A stretch of DNA of 7,919 nucleotides from Paracoccaceae bacterium (GTDB taxonomy: Bacteria > Pseudomonadota > Alphaproteobacteria > Rhodobacterales > Rhodobacteraceae): the NCBI GenBank assembly GCA_018222665.1, contig JAAEZW010000073.1, positions 1 through 7,919 on the forward strand, read 5' to 3'. A model generated the notes under the pieces. The model saw nothing but the letters and a program-made list of their open reading frames with translations, searched no databases and was not told the DNA's origin. The position numbers and the translations under genes are program-made. Shown piece by piece: positions 1 through 6,804 of this stretch. Position 1 is the stretch's first letter. Each line of letters begins with the position of its first letter.

Positions 1-844
1 CTTCGCGTAGCGGCCAGGCCGCAGGTGGACGCGCGCCGCCGCAGTCATTGCCCAGCATGGCAAGCGCCGCTTTCACACCGGAGACATTGGCACCACCTTG
101 TTCGGCAGCGCGGATATCCTCAAACACTTGCATTGTTTCAATCAATCTACGCGCATGATTAAAATCACCTGCCTCTAGCGCGCAATTGATCGCAACCGAA
201 TGTTCGGGCCACACATTGACAAGACCTGAGGTAAAGCCACGCGCCCCAACCACATAAAAACTGGGTGCCCAAACCTCGGCCAAACCGCCAACCCATGTGA
301 TATGATCAGGGGCTGCCGCGATGGCACGTTTCAAAACCATCGGATTGGCCGTGGCCCATTTGACACCGATCACTCCCTCGATTGAACACATTTGCGATAT
401 GGCATCCACCCCAACCCCATCGTTGCGCAAATAAAGGATTAGGGGGACATCCCCCGCGGCGTCACGAATGGCGCGAATATAATCACAAACCCCGCGTGGC
501 GCGACGAATGGATCAGGGGGTTGATGGATCATCAGCGCATCCGCACCTGCCGCAACAGATGCATGTGTCAGCGCAATCGCATCAGGGAGGGCACGTCCAA
601 TGCCCGCGACAACAGGGACGCGCCCGTCAACCAAGTTACAAACAGACTGCACCATGGTCACAGCCTCGGACGTGGACAGGCCGTAAAATTCGCCCGTATT
701 GCCGTTCACAGTCAGGATATCAACACCTGCCGCAGCGGCGCGTTCAATGACGGGGAGCAAACGCGGTGGGTCAATCGCACCGCTTTCATCAAAGGGGGTG
801 ACCAAAATTCCCGACACCCCACATAACGACTGTCCCAGCGCCAT
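1..844 (-). CDS. DapA/DHDPS-family lyase (class I aldolase or dehydratase), partial
   Basis: A dihydrodipicolinate synthase/N-acetylneuraminate lyase family TIM-barrel protein, truncated by the left window edge. The first 281 residues are visible; the family is about 300 long, so only the extreme C-terminus is missing. The N-terminus has the family opening (GVSGILVTPFDE, residues 9-20). GNTGE at 48-52 is the pyruvate/2-keto-acid carboxylate-binding loop. Tyr138 (LILYLRN) is the catalytic tyrosine and Lys162 (GVKWA) the Schiff-base lysine, so the protein should be active. GARGFTSG lies near residue 200, and the end has the ARPPAAWPL pattern. The ATG shares one base with the stop of the upstream dehydratase (TAATG), with only a weak GAG eight bases before it, so translation is probably coupled. 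Pairing with an IlvD/Edd enzyme suggests it acts on a 2-keto-3-deoxy sugar acid, either cleaving it (aldolase) or dehydrating it (KDP-dehydratase type). True DapA of lysine synthesis is less likely in this setting. Confidence 0.9.
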   Translation of the reverse strand, partial: MALGQSLCGVSGILVTPFDESGAIDPPRLLPVIERAAAAGVDILTVNGNTGEFYGLSTSEAVTMVQSVCNLVDGRVPVVAGIGRALPDAIALTHASVAAGADALMIHQPPDPFVAPRGVCDYIRAIRDAAGDVPLILYLRNDGVGVDAISQMCSIEGVIGVKWATANPMVLKRAIAAAPDHITWVGGLAEVWAPSFYVVGARGFTSGLVNVWPEHSVAINCALEAGDFNHARRLIETMQVFEDIRAAEQGGANVSGVKAALAMLGNDCGGARPPAAWPLRE

Positions 845-2571
845 TAGTTAATCTCGGGCTCCGGTACGGGGGCCCCAAAATCCGTGCGGAGGAAATCGAA
901 ATCGCATCCCTTATCTGCCTGTTCGATATGCTGTGTATACATCTGTCCCCAGCCGCGTTCATACCGCGGGGGCGGTGCCACCCATTTTTCACGACGCGCT
1001 GCCATGTCCGCATCCGAAATATCCACGTTCAAAATGCGGTTTGGAACATCCACCTCAATCATGTCCCCCGTTTCAATCAGGGCCAGTGGACCGCCGATAT
1101 AGGCCTCTGGCGCGACATGCAGGATGCAGGCCCCGTAGGATGTGCCCGACATACGCGCATCCGACAGGCGCACCATATCGCGATGCCCCTGCTTTAACAG
1201 CGCCTTTGGCATGGGGATCATGCCCCATTCTGGCATACCTGGACCCCCAATTGGCCCTGCATTGCGCAGGATCAAAACATGATCAGGGGTCATTGGATAA
1301 TCTTCGTCATTGATGATTTTTTTCATCTCATCATAGCTGTCTGCAACAATTGCGGGCCCACGGTGTTTTTGAAACTTGGGATCCATTGCCGCGGGTTTGA
1401 TGACTGCCCCATCGGGGGCCAAGTTCCCCTTGAGCACAGCCAAGGATCCTTCATGATAAACGGGGTTAGATAAAGGACGAATGACGTCATCGTTGTAATT
1501 CACAGCCCCCTCTAGGCATTCGCCCAAGGTTTTACCCGTCACCGTTTTAACGCTTAGGTCCAATTTATCACCCAGCTCAATCATCAGGGCGCGCAAACCA
1601 CCCGCGTAATAGAAATCCTCCATCAAGTATTCAGAGCCCGAGGGGCGAATATTCGCAATCACGGGCGTTGTGCGACCGATATCGTCCAAATCATCCAAGG
1701 TCAGGTCCACACCCGCACGGCGCGCCATCGCAATTAGGTGAATGATTGCATTTGTGGAACAGCCGGTGGCCATCGCAACAGTAACTGCGTTGCGCGTGCT
1801 GGCGGGCGTCATGATTTGATCAGGCGTCAAATCCTCCCACACCATATCAACGATGCGCCGACCACAAGCGGCCGACATCCGTTTATGTCCTGCATCTGGG
1901 GCAGGAATTGTGGATGCACCCGGCAGGGTCAGACCCCAACCATCTGCAATACTCATCATGGTGGACGCTGTACCCATGGTCATACAGGTGCCATAACTGC
2001 GCGCAATGCCCCCCTGAACACCATCCCATTGTTCCTTGTTGATATTGCCCGCGCGCCGTTCGTCCCAATACTTCCAAACATCCGTACCAGAACCCAGCTT
2101 TTCACCCGCATAATTACCACGCAACATGGCGCCTGCAGGCAGGTAAATGAATGGAATACACATGCTGACGGCACCCATGACAAGCGCGGGCGTAGATTTA
2201 TCACAGCCCCCCATCAAAACAGCGCCATCAATAGGGTGTGAACGCAATGTCTCTTCCACCTCAATCGCGCCCATGTTGCGATAAAGCATCGAAGTCGGTT
2301 TCAAAAATTGCTCGGCAAAGGAATGAACAGGCATTTCAACAGGCATACCCCCTGCCTGATAAACACCCTTTTTGACGTACTCAGCACGATCGCGCAGATG
2401 GTGGTGGCAGGGCGATAAATCGGACCACGTATTGATGATGGCGATGATTGGCTTTCCCTCCCAATCCGCACCATCCAATCCCATCTGCATCGCCCGTGAT
2501 CTGTGACCGAATGAGCGCAAATCATCTGGTGCAAACCAACGGGCTGAGCGTAAATCCTCTGGTTTTTTCAT
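844..2571 (-). CDS. IlvD/Edd-family Fe-S dehydratase, probably a sugar-acid (pentonate-type) dehydratase
   Basis: A 575-residue member of the IlvD/Edd dehydratase family, which removes water from 2,3-dihydroxy acids to give 2-keto-3-deoxy acids. The three expected Fe-S cluster cysteines are visible: Cys55 (SDLSPCHHH), Cys123 (MGGCDKSTPA) and Cys196 (YGTCMTMGTA). Lys125 is in the position of the Mg-binding carbamylated lysine, and Ser475 (DARMSGTSYG) in that of the catalytic serine of L-arabinonate dehydratase (assigned by motif, not alignment). GASTIPAPDAGHKRM follows at about 218-232. The length and the PCHHH and CDKSTPA variants fit the sugar-acid branch (arabinonate/xylonate dehydratase type) better than dihydroxy-acid dehydratase of branched-chain amino acid synthesis; the exact substrate cannot be read. 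The ATG at 2571 follows a purine-rich AGGGGTGG about seven bases upstream. It is the first gene of a unit with the DapA-like lyase, with overlapping stop and start, which suggests consecutive steps. Confidence 0.9.
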   Translation of the reverse strand: MKKPEDLRSARWFAPDDLRSFGHRSRAMQMGLDGADWEGKPIIAIINTWSDLSPCHHHLRDRAEYVKKGVYQAGGMPVEMPVHSFAEQFLKPTSMLYRNMGAIEVEETLRSHPIDGAVLMGGCDKSTPALVMGAVSMCIPFIYLPAGAMLRGNYAGEKLGSGTDVWKYWDERRAGNINKEQWDGVQGGIARSYGTCMTMGTASTMMSIADGWGLTLPGASTIPAPDAGHKRMSAACGRRIVDMVWEDLTPDQIMTPASTRNAVTVAMATGCSTNAIIHLIAMARRAGVDLTLDDLDDIGRTTPVIANIRPSGSEYLMEDFYYAGGLRALMIELGDKLDLSVKTVTGKTLGECLEGAVNYNDDVIRPLSNPVYHEGSLAVLKGNLAPDGAVIKPAAMDPKFQKHRGPAIVADSYDEMKKIINDEDYPMTPDHVLILRNAGPIGGPGMPEWGMIPMPKALLKQGHRDMVRLSDARMSGTSYGACILHVAPEAYIGGPLALIETGDMIEVDVPNRILNVDISDADMAARREKWVAPPPRYERGWGQMYTQHIEQADKGCDFDFLRTDFGAPVPEPEIN

Positions 2572-2641
2572 GTTTGACCACCCCTGCTTTTTATCATTTG
2601 GCTGAAGTTGAACATGTAAATCAAAACGAAATCAACTCCAT
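2572..2641 (-). promoter_or_regulatory. Probable promoter/leader region of the dehydratase-lyase unit
   Basis: This AT-rich stretch lies between the terminator of the upstream operon and the dehydratase ATG, so a new transcript for the dehydratase and lyase most likely starts here. No clear -35/-10 pair can be picked out; ATGATAAAAAG just upstream of the Shine-Dalgarno-like AGGGGTGG is the nearest thing to a -10 region. A short dyad, TTGA-N9-TCAA (2608-2624), could be an operator, but four-base arms are weak evidence. The promoter is inferred mainly from position. Confidence 0.35.
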
Positions 2642-2669
2642 AAAAAAACGCAGGCCATCTGGCCCGCGT
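2642..2669 (-). terminator. Rho-independent terminator of the mttB-like/oxidoreductase operon
   Basis: Read on the minus strand, ACGCGGGCC and GGCCTGCGT form a nine-pair stem (one G-T pair) around the tetraloop AGAT, followed directly by seven T. It begins about 45 bases after the stop codon of the FAD oxidoreductase. It is a textbook intrinsic terminator for the leftward operon. On the plus strand the stem is followed only by TTTGTGG, so termination in that direction would be weak. It separates this operon from the dehydratase-lyase unit. Confidence 0.87.
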
Positions 2670-2714
2670 TTGTGGATTGCTTTTCCCATTGCGCATCGTC
2701 GCAAATGCCATGCG

Positions 2715-5162
2715 TCACCCCCGCATCTTGGCACCGCTTGGGTCATAGATTGGTGCGCCCTGCACCGTTGCACCATAGCGTTCGCCCAGAATTTCAACAT
2801 CAAGCGTCGTACCCGCCGCCGCGTGTTCGGTCGCGACATAGGCCATCGCCATGGAACATTTCGCGTGATGGGCATAGCCGCCAGATGTGATATACCCCAC
2901 GGCCGTGTCGCCCACCAAAACAGCCTCATCGGAGGTGACATCAATGGGCGTATCAATGACCAAGGTCACCAATTTACGTTTTGGCCCTGCCTCTTTCGCA
3001 GCAAGAGTTGCGGATTTTCCCGTGAACTCTTTATTCCAATTAATGAACGCATCCATGCCGCTTTCGACAGCATCAAAATCGGGGCGGAATTCCAACCCCC
3101 ATGCACCCCATCCTTTTTCAAGGCGTAGGGACATCAATGCGCGTGCGCCGTACCATTTGTATCCCAAATCGGCACCCGCCTCTTCAATCGCCTCGGATAG
3201 GCGCAATAGGTATTGGGGACGGCAATAAATCTCATATCCCAATTCACCCGAAAAACTGATGCGGTTCAAAACGACAGGAACACCGCCAACAAAGGTTTCA
3301 CGGCAATCGCGGAATTTCATCCCCTCAGCTGACACATCATCTCGGGTGATGCGGGACAGCAATTCACGTGATTTTGGACCAGACAGGGCAATTCCATGCC
3401 ACTCAGCCGTTTGGTTTTCATGCGTCACCCCATCGGGCAAGGTTTTTGCGAAAAAGCGGCTGTGCGCATCCTGCATCACGCCCGATCCAAACAGCATGAA
3501 ATGATCATCCGCCAAACAGGCCACCGTTAGATCCCCATAAAGACGGCCCTTTTCCGTGATCATCGGGGTCAGGGCGATGCGGCCAGGTTTTGGAATGAAG
3601 CCCGCCATGGTTTTGTTCAACCACTCTCGCGCGCCTGCGCCTTTGATCACGTGTTTTGCAAAGTTTGCAACCTCGATCCCGCCAACACCGCGGCGCACCG
3701 CGGCGCATTCGGCGGCGACATAATCGTGGGACCGATTGCGTTCAAATGTCGGATCCTCCCACGCATCTGATGGGTCATTTGCGAACCAAAGTGCGTTTTC
3801 CAACCCGAAGGATTGGCCCATCCGCGCGCCCTTCATCACCAGACGATCATAAAGCGCGGTTGTTTGCTGCACGCGCCCCTTTGGCAAGGTTTCGTTGGGG
3901 AAGGTCATCACAAAGCGACGTTCATAGTTTTCCGTGGATTTGACCGTCCCCCAATCAGGGGTCGCCCAATCGCCAAAGCGGGCAACATCCATCGCCCAAA
4001 CGTCGATTGACGGTTCCCCATCAATCATCCATTCCGCCATAGTCAGACCAACGCCGCCGCCCTGACAGAAGCCCGCCATAACACCGACAGCGCACCAATA
4101 ATTGGTCATGCCAGGAACGGGGCCAATCATGGGGTTGCCATCGGGACCAAAGGTGAATGGGCCGTTGATTGCATCTTTGATCCCCGCCTCTGCCAGTGCA
4201 GGAATACGTTCAAAGGCCAATTCCAATCGATCCGCGATGTTGTCCAAATTCGGTTGCAACAATTCGTGCCCGAAATCCCACGGTGTTCCGCCCACCTTCC
4301 ACGGCGTGCCCACGGGTTCATAGGTGCCGAGCAACATGCCTTCGCGTTCCTGACGGAAATAAATGTTTGCCTCATAATCAATGCCGCAAGGGAGACGAGA
4401 GCCGAAATTTGCAACCTCATCAATTTTTTCGGTCAGCAAATAATGGTGTTCCATCGGCTGTACAGGCACGTTAAGGCCACCCATTTTACCAACCTCACGC
4501 GCCCAAAGCCCACCGCAGTTCACAATGATTTCTGCGTTCACCACGCCGCGCGGCGTGGTGACATCCCAACTGCCATCTGCGCGTTGCGTGGTTGCGGTGA
4601 CAGGTGTGTGTGTAAAATATTGCGCCCCATGAACACGCGCAGATTTCGCAAATGCATATGTGGCGCCTGATGGGTCCAAATCCCCATCCTGATCATCCCA
4701 AAGGGCCGCGTAATAATGTTTTGGATCAATCAGTGGATGACGTTCAGCAACCTCAGCCGGGCTGATGAATTCCTGATGCAATCCCATGTAACGCGCCTTG
4801 GACCGTTCACGTTTTAGGTAGTCGTACCATTCCTTGTTCGAGGCCAAATAAAATCCGCCCGTCATGTGCAAACCGACAGAATGGCCCGATGTCTCCTCGA
4901 TCTCTTTATAAAGGTCGATTGTGTAGCCTTGTAGACGACTGATGTTTGGGTCCGAACTGATCGTGTGGATTTGCCCTGCTGCGTGCCAGCTGGATCCTGA
5001 TGTCAGCTCATCCCGTTCCAGCAGGATCACATCCTTCCAGCCGAATTTTGCCAAGTGGAATAGAATGGAGCATCCAACAACACCGCCGCCGATTACGACA
5101 ACTTTTGCGTGGCTGGGTAAGGCTTTGGCGCCTGTTGTTTCGTCTTTTTGAATGGTTGGCAT
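2715..5162 (-). CDS. FAD-dependent N-methyl oxidoreductase with GcvT module (dimethylglycine/sarcosine dehydrogenase family)
   Basis: An 815-residue two-part enzyme. Residues about 20-385 are a D-amino-acid-oxidase-type FAD domain: the dinucleotide motif VVVIGGGVVG (21-30), Glu49 at the end of the second strand, and SGSSWHAAG (55-63) whose His60 matches the histidine that carries covalent FAD in dimethylglycine and sarcosine dehydrogenases. PMEHHYLLTE (236-245) fits the substrate-side strand of that family. A linker (about 390-440) precedes a GcvT aminomethyltransferase domain (about 440-715; YGDLTV with Asp544, FSGELGYEIY at 637-646) and a GcvT C-terminal barrel (about 728-810). Members oxidise an N-methyl group and pass the one-carbon unit to tetrahydrofolate as methylene-THF. 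No signal peptide is seen, so it is cytoplasmic. The ATG has a good GGAG eight bases upstream in the 16-bp gap after the mttB-like gene, making it the second gene of that operon. Its substrate (dimethylglycine, sarcosine or another secondary or tertiary amine) cannot be decided from sequence. Confidence 0.9.
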   Translation of the reverse strand: MPTIQKDETTGAKALPSHAKVVVIGGGVVGCSILFHLAKFGWKDVILLERDELTSGSSWHAAGQIHTISSDPNISRLQGYTIDLYKEIEETSGHSVGLHMTGGFYLASNKEWYDYLKRERSKARYMGLHQEFISPAEVAERHPLIDPKHYYAALWDDQDGDLDPSGATYAFAKSARVHGAQYFTHTPVTATTQRADGSWDVTTPRGVVNAEIIVNCGGLWAREVGKMGGLNVPVQPMEHHYLLTEKIDEVANFGSRLPCGIDYEANIYFRQEREGMLLGTYEPVGTPWKVGGTPWDFGHELLQPNLDNIADRLELAFERIPALAEAGIKDAINGPFTFGPDGNPMIGPVPGMTNYWCAVGVMAGFCQGGGVGLTMAEWMIDGEPSIDVWAMDVARFGDWATPDWGTVKSTENYERRFVMTFPNETLPKGRVQQTTALYDRLVMKGARMGQSFGLENALWFANDPSDAWEDPTFERNRSHDYVAAECAAVRRGVGGIEVANFAKHVIKGAGAREWLNKTMAGFIPKPGRIALTPMITEKGRLYGDLTVACLADDHFMLFGSGVMQDAHSRFFAKTLPDGVTHENQTAEWHGIALSGPKSRELLSRITRDDVSAEGMKFRDCRETFVGGVPVVLNRISFSGELGYEIYCRPQYLLRLSEAIEEAGADLGYKWYGARALMSLRLEKGWGAWGLEFRPDFDAVESGMDAFINWNKEFTGKSATLAAKEAGPKRKLVTLVIDTPIDVTSDEAVLVGDTAVGYITSGGYAHHAKCSMAMAYVATEHAAAGTTLDVEILGERYGATVQGAPIYDPSGAKMRG

Positions 5163-5178
5163 TTTTCACTCTCCCTCT
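5163..5178 (-). promoter_or_regulatory. Ribosome binding site of the FAD oxidoreductase in the 16-bp intergenic gap
   Basis: The spacer after the mttB-like stop codon reads AGAGGGAGAGTGAAAA on the minus strand. GGGAG ends eight bases before the ATG at 5162, a well-placed Shine-Dalgarno sequence. There is no room for a promoter or terminator, so the two genes are cotranscribed. It also fixes the start: MPTIQKDET is translated from this ATG. Confidence 0.75.
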
Positions 5179-6708
5179 TCAATACCACGCATCGGGCAAT
5201 TCCGATTTGCGCCGCGCGACATAGTCTGTCAGCGCCTCTTTCTTAGCCGCGTCCAATGCGGGTGGTTCATATTGCTTCAACATTTCGTTCCAGCGTTCAA
5301 AGGCACGCTTGCGCATATCCTTTGAACCGCCTTCTTCCCAGCTTTCGACATTTTCACTGTCGCTCAACTTCGGCTCATAAAATGCCGTTTGGTAATTGCG
5401 CATGGTGTGATCACTGCCCAGGAAATGCCCCCCTGGCGCCACCTGTTCATAGGCATCGCGTGCAAAGGCATCTGGGCCTAAATCCAGCCCCTGACCCAAG
5501 AATTTTTGATAGCTTCCCAACCGATCCGCATCCATGATCAGTTTTTCAAATCCTGTTGACAGGCCACCTTCTAACCACCCTGCCGCATGCAGGGTATAGT
5601 TTGATCCCGCCAACATTGTTGAATGCATGCTATCCGCACTTTCATAGGCAGCTTGGGCATCTTCGATTTTCGATGCGGTTAAGGATCCGCCACAGCGCAG
5701 GGGCAACCCCAAACGCCGCGCCATTTGTCCGATGACATAGTTGGACAGCACCGGTTCGGGCATTCCGAATGTGGGCGCACCTGATTTCAAACTCATCGAG
5801 GACAGGAAATTACCCATCACAAACGGCGAACCGGGACGCACCAATTGCGCAAAGGCACAACACATCATGGATTCGGCCACCGCCTGCGCGACCGAGGCTG
5901 CGGTGCTGACAGGGCCCATGGCCCCCGTCAGGATAAAGGGCGTCACAACCATCGCCTGCCCGCGAGAGGAATAGACTTGGATCGCCTCACTCACCACGCG
6001 GTCCACAAGTAGGGGAGAGTTGGTGTTGACGTTGGCCATGATGCAAACATGTTCCTCCATCACATCCGCACCAAACATGATTTCCACCATATCCACACTG
6101 TCCTGTGCACGACTTTTTTCGGTGATGGCCCCCAAATGCGGTTTGTCCGACAGGGTCATTTGCGCATAAACCATGTCCAGATGTCGCTTGGACACGGGGA
6201 TATCGGTGGGTTCACAAATGACCAATCCGCCATGGTGCAGGTTTGGATGCATGTAAACCAGTTTCAGTAATTTTTCATAATCATCAAAGGTCGCGTATTT
6301 GCGTCCCTTTTCCATATCACGCACAAAGGGCGCACCATAGATTGGGGCGAACACTTGATGATTGCCCCCAATCGTCACATTGCGCGCAGGGTTGCGCGAG
6401 ATTTGCGTGAACTGAGAGGGCGCTTTGGCGACCAATTCGCGGATCCATTTTGCATCCGCGCGAATTAAATCCCCGTGTTCGCCTGTTGGCGTAACCCCCG
6501 CCGCGCGCCAAATGTCCAAGGCAACAGGATCATCACGAAAGGCGACGCCTATGTTTTCGATCAACCAATCAACCTGTTGATCCAATTGCTGCAACTGCGC
6601 CTCATCCAAAACATCGAAATGGGGAACACTGCGTTGGATATAGGGGGACGGGATCGCGCCGCCCACGGTTTCCGTTGATCTGCGATCTTTGCGACTGCGT
6701 CTTGCCAT
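5179..6708 (-). CDS. MttB-family methyltransferase, non-pyrrolysine type
   Basis: A 509-residue protein of the trimethylamine methyltransferase (MttB, COG5598) superfamily. Such enzymes move a methyl group from a quaternary or tertiary amine to a corrinoid protein. Recognisable family stretches are MTLSDKPHLGAI (184-195), TNSPLLVDRVVSEAI (229-243), TPFILTGAMGPVSTAASVAQ (256-275), FVMGNFLSSMSLKSGAPTFG (296-315) and LTASKIEDAQAAYES (343-357). The frame is open throughout with no internal TAG. Archaeal MttB has a pyrrolysine at about residue 334; this protein is therefore of the non-Pyl class, whose characterised members demethylate glycine betaine or related betaines. The N-terminus is basic (MARRSRKDRR) with no signal peptide. 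The start at 6708 has GGAG eight bases upstream. It is the first gene of the operon with the FAD/GcvT oxidoreductase and diverges from the LysR gene. No corrinoid-binding partner or reactivase gene is in the window. The substrate is unknown; a quaternary amine is inferred from family and neighbour. Confidence 0.9.
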   Translation of the reverse strand: MARRSRKDRRSTETVGGAIPSPYIQRSVPHFDVLDEAQLQQLDQQVDWLIENIGVAFRDDPVALDIWRAAGVTPTGEHGDLIRADAKWIRELVAKAPSQFTQISRNPARNVTIGGNHQVFAPIYGAPFVRDMEKGRKYATFDDYEKLLKLVYMHPNLHHGGLVICEPTDIPVSKRHLDMVYAQMTLSDKPHLGAITEKSRAQDSVDMVEIMFGADVMEEHVCIMANVNTNSPLLVDRVVSEAIQVYSSRGQAMVVTPFILTGAMGPVSTAASVAQAVAESMMCCAFAQLVRPGSPFVMGNFLSSMSLKSGAPTFGMPEPVLSNYVIGQMARRLGLPLRCGGSLTASKIEDAQAAYESADSMHSTMLAGSNYTLHAAGWLEGGLSTGFEKLIMDADRLGSYQKFLGQGLDLGPDAFARDAYEQVAPGGHFLGSDHTMRNYQTAFYEPKLSDSENVESWEEGGSKDMRKRAFERWNEMLKQYEPPALDAAKKEALTDYVARRKSELPDAWY

Positions 6709-6738
6709 AATGCCCGCTCCGAAAATTCAGTTCTCGCT

Positions 6739-6766
6739 ATCTAAGCACAGAAAACCACTTTGTGAC
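6739..6766 (-). promoter_or_regulatory. Candidate promoter of the mttB-like operon
   Basis: On the minus strand, GTCACA (6761-6766) and TTAGAT (6739-6744) are separated by 16 bases and could act as -35 and -10 boxes. Both match the sigma-70 consensus poorly, as expected for an activator-dependent promoter. The two LysR-type dyads at 6777-6804 lie just upstream of this -35, where a LysR activator would touch RNA polymerase. This is a weak call that rests mostly on geometry. Confidence 0.3.
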
Positions 6767-6776
6767 CCTTGAAAAA

Positions 6777-6804
6777 ATCCATGTTTTGGATAGACACAGT
6801 CTAT
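6777..6804. promoter_or_regulatory. Two abutting LysR-type operator dyads in the divergent promoter region
   Basis: Two perfect interrupted palindromes lie back to back. The first has arms ATCCA and TGGAT around TGTTT (6777-6791). The second has arms ATAGAC and GTCTAT around ACA (6790-6804). Each is 15 bases long with the T-N11-A layout typical of LysR-family boxes, and they share two bases, so their centres are 13 bp apart. They sit between the LysR gene and the operon it diverges from. The second dyad runs into the LysR start codon (ATG at 6803). The likely role is autorepression of the regulator and control of the mttB-like operon; binding is inferred. Confidence 0.65.

Noticed and set aside
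382..826. Two overlapping plus-strand open frames opposite the DapA-like gene.
   Set aside because: The minus-strand frame encodes a clearly recognisable DapA-family protein through the whole stretch; the plus-strand products are composition-biased and match nothing.
1738..2241. Plus-strand open frame of 167 codons opposite the dehydratase gene.
   Set aside because: It is antisense to a gene with intact catalytic motifs, has no recognisable domain, and is the kind of shadow frame expected in GC-rich DNA.
2608..2624. TTGA-N9-TCAA dyad upstream of the dehydratase, resembling an FNR/Anr-type or LysR-type site.
   Set aside because: The arms are only four bases and the spacing does not match TTGAT-N4-ATCAA, so it is not called as a defined operator.
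2448..3128. Plus-strand open frame of 226 codons spanning the 2572-2714 gap.
   Set aside because: It is antisense to the ends of two real genes, crosses a terminator hairpin, and shows no domain or ribosome site.
3687..3706. Perfect tandem duplication of the ten-base unit ACCGCGGCGC inside the FAD oxidoreductase gene, a possible phase-variable repeat.
   Set aside because: Only two copies. The reading frame is intact across it, and the encoded residues (ECAAVRRGVGG) fit the family's AVR..VG pattern, so it is most likely chance in GC-rich codons.
5179..6708. Possible pyrrolysine-containing MttB with an in-frame amber codon.
   Set aside because: The frame is continuous for 509 codons with a TGA stop and no internal TAG, and the length matches full-size family members.
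6745..6766. CACA...TGTG imperfect inverted repeat in the divergent region.
   Set aside because: Arms of four bases separated by 11 bases are weak and overlap the candidate promoter; the adjacent perfect dyads are much better operator candidates.
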